Made by a program: the position numbers and the translations under genes
Notes under the pieces: generated by a model
The model's database searches: none
Seen by the model: the letters and a program-made list of their open reading frames with translations, nothing else
What the model was told of the DNA's origin: nothing
Source of the DNA: JAURDE01 sp965365285
GTDB taxonomy: Bacteria > Bdellovibrionota > Bacteriovoracia > Bacteriovoracales > Bacteriovoracaceae
Direction: 5' to 3'
DNA: 12,817 nucleotides
Assembly: GCA_965365285.1 (NCBI GenBank)
Contig: CBDUBC010000089.1
Span: 1-12,817, forward strand
In this document: piece after piece, positions 7,506-12,817 of the stretch
Numbering within the stretch: position 1 is the stretch's first letter
How the letters are laid out: each line of letters starts with the position of its first letter

Positions 7506-7665
7506 TAATTCTGTCTCCTACAAGAAATTTTCTATGAGTGAAATCTTCCAGCAATAAAAGAAACCTTTTACGTGGAACTAATTGATAATGACTAATCTCC
7601 TACTTAACACCATTATTTGTTCGGACTTTAAAATTTTTGGTTGATGCTGGTTGGGAAGTTTATTA
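7506..7665 (-). promoter_or_regulatory. Long 5' leader of rho, possible Rho autoregulation
   Basis: The predicted transcript carries about 160 nt before the rho start codon. Near its 5' end (7639-7658 on the window) there is a 20-nt stretch with ten C and one G on the transcript strand, the unstructured C-over-G character of Rho-binding rut sites. In E. coli, rho is known to limit its own synthesis by termination in the leader; that the same happens here is inferred. I see no intrinsic terminator hairpin. Confidence 0.4.
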
Positions 7666-7671
7666 AAGGCT

Positions 7672-7700
7672 AATATGATCTTAGGCGACTTATTTGTCAA
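7672..7700 (-). promoter_or_regulatory. Sigma-70-like promoter of the rho operon
   Basis: On the minus strand there is a perfect -35 box TTGACA (7695-7700), a 17-bp spacer, and CATATT (7672-7677) matching four of six -10 positions. Transcription would begin near 7665. It is the best-matching promoter in the window and should drive rho, prfA, prmC, murA and the HIT gene. Confidence 0.6.
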
Positions 7701-7739
7701 GTTTCTTTTGAACATTCAATTTACAGGGTTAAACTAATA

Positions 7740-8213
7740 TTGGTAGAGACGCATGTGGATTTAACTAATTTTGAAAATTTTAAAAAGTATCTTAATAAGA
7801 ATATATTAGGTATCGATTTTGGGACCAAGATTATTGGTCTTGCAACATTTTGTCCTGGAAGAGACCCTTTTCCAACACCTTATGGGAGAATCATCTCTCA
7901 GGGAAGAAAAAACGATATAAGCGAAGTCAAAAAAATTGTCGACATGGAAAGTATTGAGCTTATTGTTATTGGTCTTCCCAAATTCCTCGATGGAAAAGAA
8001 ACGAAGATGAGTAAAATAGTGGAAAATTTTGGTGATGGTTTGGCGAAGGTTATGCCTGATGTCGAGATGACCTATCATGAGGAGCAATTAAGTACAAAAG
8101 AGGCTGAACAAAGAATGCTTAACTCGCCGCGATACAACTTTAAGATTGACCTTAAACAAATTGACGCAGTAGCTGCATCCATCATTTTGGAGGAGTTCAT
8201 TTGCGCACTATAA
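7740..8213 (+). CDS. ruvX: Putative pre-16S rRNA nuclease RuvX/YqgF
   Basis: RuvX/YqgF is an RNase H-like protein implicated in maturing the 5' end of 16S rRNA; it was earlier proposed as a Holliday junction resolvase. Family signatures appear in order: GIDFGTKIIGLA with the first catalytic Asp, VIGLPKFLDG (usual form VGLPLNMDG), HEEQLST (usual DERLST/DERLTT, so a Glu replaces the usual Asp), and DAVAASIIL with the last catalytic Asp near the C-terminus. The length is 157 residues, slightly long. No ATG is available before the conserved core: the longest form starts at TTG (7740), and an in-frame GTG at 7755 is an alternative. A short AGGG lies 11 bp before the TTG. About 20 residues precede the core. 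mltG follows 22 bp later, a pairing also found in Bacillus subtilis (yrrK-yrrL). Confidence 0.93.
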   Translation: MVETHVDLTNFENFKKYLNKNILGIDFGTKIIGLATFCPGRDPFPTPYGRIISQGRKNDISEVKKIVDMESIELIVIGLPKFLDGKETKMSKIVENFGDGLAKVMPDVEMTYHEEQLSTKEAEQRMLNSPRYNFKIDLKQIDAVAASIILEEFICAL

Positions 8214-8235
8214 CAAATGGAAGTATCCTAAAATC

Positions 8236-9270
8236 ATGAAGAATAAAATTTTCCTTTTTCTTGTGGCCGCTCCCCTCATGGCCTTTCTCATGGCCGGAGC
8301 ACGAGTTTACTATCAAATCAATTATTGGTCTTACTCTGGCCCGACGACTATCTTCAGCATTGAAAAAGGCGAAGGCTTCTCAAAGATTAATGCCAAACTT
8401 AAATCAAGGGATATGATTCCAAGTGCGAAGGTCTTCCACAGATATTGCCAATTCAAGGGTCTTCTCGAAAAATTCAAACAAGGTGATTATGAGATTACAA
8501 CGGGAATGAAATTTAAAGAGATTCTCGATCTTCTTATCTCTGGTCGTGCCATTTCTACTAAAGTCACTATACCTGAAGGAAAAAATATCTTTGAAATTGG
8601 GAGAATCCTTGAGGAAAAAGAAATTCTTAAATATCAGGATTTTATCCTTACAGCAAAAGATAAAGATTTTGTTGCTGCTTTAGGTTTAGAAGGAGATACC
8701 TTTGAGGGCTATCTCTATCCTGAGACTTATCTATTTTCTAAAAATACAGATCCTAAGGATGTTATCGCTGCTATGGTAAACACCTTTAAAAATGAAACCA
8801 AGGATCTTGATCTAAGTACTGCTCCTTTTGATTTTCATTCCGTCGTTATTATGGCCTCTATTGTTGAGAAAGAAACCGGTGCCGCAGAAGAAAGACCCGA
8901 TATTGCTGGCGTCTTTTTAAACCGCCTTAGAAAAAGAATGAGACTTCAATCAGATCCAACCACCATTTATGGGATCTTTGAGAACTTTAATGGAAATCTA
9001 AAAAAGAAGCATCTGCTTCAAAAGACACCCTACAATACCTATAAAATTAGTGGACTCCCGAAAGGTCCTATTTGTAATCCTGGACTTGCTGCCATTCGCG
9101 CTGTTCTTTACCCCTCAAGACATAACTATCTTTACTTTGTAAGTAAAAATGATGGTACTCACATTTTTACATCTACCTACAAAGATCATTTGAAAGCAGT
9201 TAAAAAGTGGCAGCTAACCTATAAGAACAGAGCGGGAAAAAGCTGGCGAGATCTCAATAAGGATCAATAA
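8236..9270 (+). CDS. mltG: Endolytic murein transglycosylase
   Basis: MltG (YceG) is an inner-membrane lytic transglycosylase that cuts nascent peptidoglycan glycan strands and is thought to end their polymerisation. The 344 residues begin with one membrane anchor (about 4-22), placing the rest in the periplasm. A LysM-like region (about 38-105) leads into the YceG catalytic domain, with EGYLYPETY (157-165), ASIVEKET (207-214) containing the catalytic Glu at 211, LQSDPTTIYG (237-246), the YNTYKISGLPKGPICNPG segment (266-283), and YLYFVSKNDGTHIF (298-311). The ribosome binding site is poor (GGAAG about 12 bp upstream). It follows ruvX closely, so the two probably form one transcript. The stop codon overlaps the end of the convergent gene by 7 bp. 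Confidence 0.95.
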   Translation: MKNKIFLFLVAAPLMAFLMAGARVYYQINYWSYSGPTTIFSIEKGEGFSKINAKLKSRDMIPSAKVFHRYCQFKGLLEKFKQGDYEITTGMKFKEILDLLISGRAISTKVTIPEGKNIFEIGRILEEKEILKYQDFILTAKDKDFVAALGLEGDTFEGYLYPETYLFSKNTDPKDVIAAMVNTFKNETKDLDLSTAPFDFHSVVIMASIVEKETGAAEERPDIAGVFLNRLRKRMRLQSDPTTIYGIFENFNGNLKKKHLLQKTPYNTYKISGLPKGPICNPGLAAIRAVLYPSRHNYLYFVSKNDGTHIFTSTYKDHLKAVKKWQLTYKNRAGKSWRDLNKDQ

Positions 9271-10655
9271 GACGAAAGTTTCCATTTAAATTTAAAGGCC
9301 TTTTTAATTTCTGCACTGTCGCGAGAAATATTAAGTTTTATATTAGTAAATCTTTTACCTTTGAAGTTATCCTTAATAAAATTCTGAACACGCTTAGAAG
9401 GATTAATAAGGTGCTCTTTGCTAACTTCAATGGCACCTCCAAACTTCATTGGCTTCTCTCCTAACCCGGCCTCCGATGGCCTTGTACGGATTCCTTCATG
9501 ATGATGAAGTTTTAATTTTAAAACCTCTTTATTTGAAAAAACCACTTCGAAACTTGAAGGCGTACAATAACGACTAAATTCTAGCCTAAATTGAACTCCA
9601 TCTTCAGAGCCTTTATAGGATCTTGAAATACTAGGTCCTAAGTTTTTAAATGAACTATCTTGAGGAGTATTTTCTAAAAAGCGCCCTGAAATTTTCTGAC
9701 CTGTAGGTATAAACTCCCAATCTTTTGAATAAAGCGTTTCTCTTTGAAAAAAACCAGTTTTATTTCCCTGCATACCTTCAACTCTTAAAACTCGATTATT
9801 AGCCCCTGCGCCTTTTTTAAAGATTGTTATTTGATCGGTAATCTTTCCTTTAATCTTTGGCTGTTTTATCCAACCATCAATCGGGATTACCCTCCTTGTA
9901 AAAAAGCCCGAGAGCAGGCCTGGATCCCTTCTCGTTCCAAATCCTTTTTTGGGATCGTAGGTGTAGTTAAAAAAGAGATCATCTGCTCCTGAGATATCAA
10001 AGTCATAAGTTCTAACATACATATCACCAAACTTATTGATGATGAAAAGAGTTGATCCACTTACGCTGATATTTTCAGCAAGAAATCGTCCTTTTTGTGG
10101 TGTGCAGATTTGATAAGAATGATCGTTAGGAAGCCAAGGATCTAAATAAATAATTTTTTGTTTTGTAGAATCGAGTAAATAGAGAGAAGAGACTCCCTGA
10201 CCAATACCTTGTTTATTCCCAGCCGGATCAATCCAAAACTTATCCTCCACCGGTGATAAAAAAGAAATCGACCAATTGGTATACTGTTGTGGGAGATGAT
10301 ACCCCTTACCTAACCACAGAGGTGCACCCCATCTTTTTGTTCCTTTAATTTTAAGAGGGTCTTCACTAAGGGCCTTTCGTGTAGAGAAGATTCTCTTATC
10401 AGAATCAATTACAATGAGATGGCCGGAATCTGCAGAAATTTCTATTGGTTTTTTTAATTCTTTATGAAATGAAAGCTCCATCCAATTCTTTGAACTTCCA
10501 TCGGACTCTCTTCTTGATACCCAAACCTTGGAGTATCTTAGTGCAAAATTATATTTAGAGTTAAAAGTTTCGCGTTTGGTTCGAAAATGAATATGCTCGG
10601 GAAACGACTGAGCGTAGCACCCGAGCGAAATTAAAAAAATGATAATACCTTTCAC
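9264..10655 (-). CDS. Large exported protein of unknown function, beta-propeller-like
   Basis: The reading frame encodes 463 residues and starts at GTG. No ribosome binding site is visible, but the first 15 residues form a short signal peptide (hydrophobic GIIIFLISLGCYA), which supports this start. Cleavage after CYA seems likelier than lipidation at C13, because the preceding residues (ISLG) fit a lipobox poorly. I do not recognise the family. Short blade-like strands recur in the first half: LIVIDSDKRIF (80-90), SLYLLDSTKQKIIYLD (157-172) and STLFIINKFGDMYVRTYDF (201-219). They suggest a beta-propeller, which is inference only. A basic, glycine-rich stretch (235-300) follows. The mature protein has two cysteines, C184 and C364, each followed by Thr-Pro, that could form a disulfide. 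The gene lies 35 bp after the flavin-reductase-like gene, possibly on the same transcript. Confidence 0.75.
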   Translation of the reverse strand: MKGIIIFLISLGCYAQSFPEHIHFRTKRETFNSKYNFALRYSKVWVSRRESDGSSKNWMELSFHKELKKPIEISADSGHLIVIDSDKRIFSTRKALSEDPLKIKGTKRWGAPLWLGKGYHLPQQYTNWSISFLSPVEDKFWIDPAGNKQGIGQGVSSLYLLDSTKQKIIYLDPWLPNDHSYQICTPQKGRFLAENISVSGSTLFIINKFGDMYVRTYDFDISGADDLFFNYTYDPKKGFGTRRDPGLLSGFFTRRVIPIDGWIKQPKIKGKITDQITIFKKGAGANNRVLRVEGMQGNKTGFFQRETLYSKDWEFIPTGQKISGRFLENTPQDSSFKNLGPSISRSYKGSEDGVQFRLEFSRYCTPSSFEVVFSNKEVLKLKLHHHEGIRTRPSEAGLGEKPMKFGGAIEVSKEHLINPSKRVQNFIKDNFKGKRFTNIKLNISRDSAEIKKAFKFKWKLSSY

Positions 10656-10690
10656 AAAAGGAATATCGACAAATTAGGCTCTTTACTTTA

Positions 10691-11173
10691 TTAGTAGTCT
10701 AAACCATTTTTTCTAAGGTGAACTTTAGACTTCGCTTCCGAATCTTGAACATAAGAATTCACTACCTCTGCTATTACAATCTCATGATCGCCTGGCTTAA
10801 TAGACTCTTTAAACTTACATTCTACAGTAGATTTAGCATCTTTAATGAGGATCCCACCATTTTCAGAAACCTCATGCTCAATCTCTCCAAAAGGGCCTTC
10901 TCCAGGAGCGTATCCTTTCCAAAAATGTCTCATATATTGAGATTCATGGTCCCCAACAATATTAATCGTAAAGGCCTTACCTGATTTAATTGTTTCATAT
11001 CCAGGTCGGTCAGGGTTGATAGCAAGGGCCACAAGTAGAGGTTTAAAAGAAACCTGCTGAACCCAGCTAGCAAGATAGCCGTCTTTCTGGCCCGACTCAT
11101 TTTGGGCACATACGATAAAGAGCCCAGAAGGGATATGCCCTACGGCCTCAGCTATTTTTTTATCATCACTCAT
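10691..11173 (-). CDS. Flavin reductase-like, FMN-binding split-barrel protein
   Basis: A 160-residue protein resembling the flavin reductase-like domain (DIM6/NTAB family), which binds FMN in a split beta-barrel and typically reduces flavin with NAD(P)H. Supporting features are VGHIPSGLFIVCA near the N-terminus, then DGYLASWVQQVSF, the FMN-contact segment equivalent to the family's TASWV-QVSF, then PLLVALAINPDRPGYETI, and GDHEIVIAEV, equivalent to the family's GDHxxxxGEV. The start is placed at ATG 11171-11173, which has GAGGAG 6 bp upstream and begins just before the conserved domain. A longer form from TTG at 11239 would add 22 residues unlike the family. The gene is divergent from the DksA-like gene across 137 bp. 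The cellular electron acceptor is not evident; the protein might also bind FMN without reductase activity. Confidence 0.85.
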   Translation of the reverse strand: MSDDKKIAEAVGHIPSGLFIVCAQNESGQKDGYLASWVQQVSFKPLLVALAINPDRPGYETIKSGKAFTINIVGDHESQYMRHFWKGYAPGEGPFGEIEHEVSENGGILIKDAKSTVECKFKESIKPGDHEIVIAEVVNSYVQDSEAKSKVHLRKNGLDY

Positions 11174-11179
11174 CTTAAA

Positions 11180-11185
11180 CTCCTC
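11180..11185 (-). promoter_or_regulatory. Ribosome binding site fixing the flavin-reductase-like start
   Basis: GAGGAG on the minus strand lies 6 bp before ATG 11171-11173. It decides the start in favour of this ATG over the upstream in-frame TTG at 11239, which lacks such a site. Confidence 0.75.
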
Positions 11186-11276
11186 AAAAAAGGTTGTTGA
11201 AATACGTATATTTAAATGGCTTGGCTTTGAAAAGGGCAATATTTTACTATTGTGCGTCGCCTCACTTTTGAGATAA

Positions 11277-11282
11277 TATAAT
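11277..11282 (+). promoter_or_regulatory. Candidate -10 box of the DksA-like gene
   Basis: A perfect TATAAT lies 29 bp before the start codon, which would put transcription start near 11289 and give a leader of about 22 nt. No acceptable -35 hexamer sits 16-18 bp upstream; the closest match, TTGTGC at 11250-11255, has a 21-bp spacer. The promoter may therefore be weak or activator-dependent. Confidence 0.4.
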
Positions 11283-11310
11283 CTACCGCATATGGATTAA
11301 AGGAGCCATC

Positions 11311-11682
11311 ATGAAAAAGACGGAACTAGAGAAATACAGAAGTCTACTCATCAAGATGAAGACTAATATCTTAAACGGTGGAGTTCTCAAATCTCGAGAG
11401 GGTCTAACTATAGCCTCCGAAGATCTCGCCGAAGATGGCGATATGGCAAATAGTGTAATCAATCAAGAGATCTCCTTTAACATGAGACAAAGGGAACTCG
11501 TAAAGCTTCGAAATATTGAAGAAGCACTCTCTAGAATCGACAGTGGAAACTTCGGTGTCTGTGAAGAGTGTGACGAGCCTATTAAGGCCAAAAGACTTGA
11601 AAATCAGCCATGGACTACTCTCTGTATCGTTCATGCTGAAGAGCAGGAGCGCGAGAACAATAAGTTCACCAGAGTCGCGTAA
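11311..11682 (+). CDS. DksA/TraR-family regulator with Cys3-His zinc site
   Basis: A 123-residue member of the DksA/TraR family, whose members enter the RNA polymerase secondary channel and alter promoter activity, often together with ppGpp. The layout fits: an N-terminal helix, a coiled coil whose tip carries DGDMA (42-46), comparable with the D-x-x-D-x-A tip of DksA, then the helix ISFNMRQRELVKLRNIEEAL. The zinc-finger segment reads FGVCEECDEPI (81-91) and RLENQPWTTLCIVH (95-108). The ligands would be C84, C87, C105 and H108: the usual fourth Cys is His. It is shorter than E. coli DksA (151 residues), lacking most of the N-terminal extension. A strong ribosome binding site, AAAGGAG, lies 5 bp before the ATG. 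I give no symbol because this could be DksA itself or a paralogue. Confidence 0.92.
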   Translation: MKKTELEKYRSLLIKMKTNILNGGVLKSREGLTIASEDLAEDGDMANSVINQEISFNMRQRELVKLRNIEEALSRIDSGNFGVCEECDEPIKAKRLENQPWTTLCIVHAEEQERENNKFTRVA

Positions 11683-11762
11683 ATTCTACCTACTCGCTTG
11701 ATCATCCCTTAATAATATTTGTAAGTAACTCACTAAATGATTTAGATTTTAGGGAGTTATTC

Positions 11763-12080
11763 ATGAGAAATAAATTCTTCGCAATTGTATTCGTTTTAGG
11801 CTTTGTTGCTGCTTCTATTCAGCCTGTTAAGGCCTTCACTGTTCAGGCCAATGTTTGGTGGAATCAACTTCAAGCGGTAGCTACCGTTCATAATATTTTT
11901 CCAAGGGCCATCATCTGCTCTGGTCAAGCACAAGGAATCACAGCTAATGGTATTCCCTTATTTGCATATATGAATGGTCATGTGATCATGCCAGGTCAAT
12001 TTGGACATATTAACGTTTTCACAAATGTTTACAACCCATTCATTAATGCTTTTGCTTACGTGAATTGTAACTGGCTTTAA
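11763..12080 (+). CDS. Small exported protein with two cysteines
   Basis: A 105-residue precursor. Residues 1-24 are a clear signal peptide: MRNK, a hydrophobic core FFAIVFVLGFVAASI, and a signal peptidase I site after PVKA. The mature protein of 81 residues is rich in aromatics, Asn and alternating hydrophobic residues, so mostly beta strand. It is nearly free of charged residues: after cleavage I count one Arg, no Lys, no Asp and no Glu. It has exactly two cysteines, C52 and C102, the latter four residues from the end, suited to a disulfide closing a small beta-sandwich. The ATG follows AGGGAG with 6 bp spacing. I recognise no family. It lies 80 bp after the DksA-like gene and may or may not share its transcript. 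Function unknown; a secreted or surface protein is the safe inference. Confidence 0.75.
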   Translation: MRNKFFAIVFVLGFVAASIQPVKAFTVQANVWWNQLQAVATVHNIFPRAIICSGQAQGITANGIPLFAYMNGHVIMPGQFGHINVFTNVYNPFINAFAYVNCNWL

Positions 12081-12817
12081 AAGTCGTATCCATTGTCCTC
12101 AGCGTATTCATTCATGGACATTTCGTTGAGGACTCCCCCCTGAGCAGGGAACTCATCTGGCGGTCTTTGGGACTCAATCTCAGAGAATTCTTGGTCGTTA
12201 TCAAAAGAATTTAATCGAGCTGATATTTCAGGTGGAGGAGTAATATTCATCTCTGCTTCCTCTAACATTCTTTGTCTCTCCTCAATGGCCTGTTCCTGAA
12301 GAACATCTGGAGAATCTTCATAATAAGCAACTCTCTCTTGTTCTTCGTAAGCTTCTTCGTCTTGGGGTGAGAAATAGAACACACTTCCAATCAGAGGACC
12401 CGTGGCAAATCGTAGATGCCATTGATCTTCTTTGGCCTTTATAAATATTCCCGCAACTAGTTGTTCCTCTATCTCCACCATAAAATCTCCAAGTTCACTT
12501 AGGGGAATAAATGGAAAGCTAAGGTTAATAGAGCTACCTGTTGGTGGCCTTAGGTAAATATTGAGATCAAGAAGCGAGTCTCCAGTGAAACGAACCTCTC
12601 CTCGAAATTGATCCTTGTTAAGACCTTTTCCCCATTTGATCGAATTGAGAGCATGGGTCATTACAAGAGGTATATCAATCTCCTCTACTCTTTCTTCTTC
12701 AAACTCGGTGATCTCTTGTTGGATCACTCCTTCGACAGGCTTTTCCTCTTCCTTTTCTTGGATGACTTCGGGAGCTTTTTCAGAGGCGGTGATTCTTTTA
12801 AATTCAACGACACCTAA
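12077..12817 (-). CDS. Acidic protein of unknown function, 5' end beyond right edge
   Basis: The minus strand is open from the window edge to TAA at 12077-12079: 246 visible codons, so the true start is missing. An in-frame GTG at 12727 has no properly spaced ribosome binding site, and the 30 codons before it are coding-like and equally acidic, so it is not taken as the start. The visible N-terminal part is Glu-rich (EKEEEKPVEG, FEEERVEE). The middle (about residues 50-155) looks like a folded beta-rich domain, with FRGEVRFTGDSLLDLNIYL, INLSFPFIPL and GPLIGSVFYFSP. The last 90 residues are Glu/Asp/Gln/Pro-rich and probably disordered. No signal peptide is visible in this part. I recognise no family. 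The stop codon overlaps that of the small exported protein gene. Confidence 0.75.
   Translation of the reverse strand, partial: LGVVEFKRITASEKAPEVIQEKEEEKPVEGVIQQEITEFEEERVEEIDIPLVMTHALNSIKWGKGLNKDQFRGEVRFTGDSLLDLNIYLRPPTGSSINLSFPFIPLSELGDFMVEIEEQLVAGIFIKAKEDQWHLRFATGPLIGSVFYFSPQDEEAYEEQERVAYYEDSPDVLQEQAIEERQRMLEEAEMNITPPPEISARLNSFDNDQEFSEIESQRPPDEFPAQGGVLNEMSMNEYAEDNGYDF

Noticed and set aside
7578..7613. An 11-residue upstream reading frame (MVLSRRLVIIN) in the rho leader
   Set aside because: No ribosome binding site precedes its ATG and there is no run of regulatory codons, so a leader peptide is not supported.
7709..7720. Short inverted repeat TTGAA-CA-TTCAA upstream of ruvX
   Set aside because: The 5-bp arms are expected by chance in A+T-rich DNA and do not coincide with a good promoter.
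9285..9310. A possible terminator hairpin around AAAGGCCTTT after mltG
   Set aside because: The symmetric core has no loop, the outer arms are imperfect, and it falls within the coding region of the convergent gene.
11174..11239. A 22-residue N-terminal extension of the flavin-reductase-like protein from TTG
   Set aside because: The ATG at 11171-11173 has GAGGAG at ideal spacing and begins at the conserved domain; the extension has no good ribosome binding site.
12725..12727. GTG as the start of the right-edge minus-strand gene
   Set aside because: The frame stays open for 30 more codons to the window edge with the same acidic composition, and there is no properly spaced ribosome binding site before the GTG.
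1..12817. A mobile element, CRISPR array, tRNA/rRNA gene or defence system
   Set aside because: I found no transposase, integrase, direct-repeat array or cloverleaf-like segment. The window is filled by housekeeping and exported-protein genes.

Overview
This A+T-rich bacterial chromosomal window is gene-dense. It looks like a Gram-negative bacterium with a Sec-exporting envelope. The housekeeping gene order, protein character and base composition fit Bdellovibrionota best, perhaps the Bacteriovorax/Halobacteriovorax group; this lineage is an inference without any database search. I see no insertion sequence, integrase, CRISPR array, rRNA or tRNA.

Layout. (1) 1-1069, minus: a large exported protein gene running off the left edge, with a duplicated 20-residue motif. 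(2) 1176-1814, minus: a small exported protein with two Dx[D]x[D]G calcium-loop-like motifs. (3) 1934-2683, plus: an unrecognised cytoplasmic protein, divergent from the previous gene, with a perfect 9-bp inverted repeat in the shared upstream region. (4) 2680-7505, minus: a tight five-gene housekeeping operon, transcribed rho, prfA, prmC, murA, HIT protein, with 2-7 bp between genes. It has a good sigma-70-like promoter and a leader of about 160 nt. (5) 7740-9270, plus: ruvX then mltG. (6) 9264-11173, minus: a flavin-reductase-like gene followed by a large exported protein of unknown function. (7) 11311-12080, plus: a DksA/TraR-like regulator with a Cys3-His zinc site, then a very small exported protein. 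(8) 12077-12817, minus: an acidic protein gene whose start lies beyond the right edge.

How the genes work together. The central operon joins transcription termination (Rho), translation termination (RF1 and the methyltransferase that modifies its GGQ motif) and the first committed step of peptidoglycan synthesis (MurA). MltG also acts on peptidoglycan, during glycan polymerisation. RuvX is a nuclease-fold protein linked to pre-16S rRNA processing. The rest are exported or unknown proteins with no clear pathway.

Most of the window is ordinary core genome and I do not see a new multi-gene system. Points worth a second look are the motif-duplicated exported protein at the left edge, the palindrome at 1895-1915, Arg in place of a normally conserved Gly in MurA, the Cys3-His DksA-like zinc site, the C-rich start of the rho leader, and the fact that all three convergent gene pairs overlap at their stop codons.
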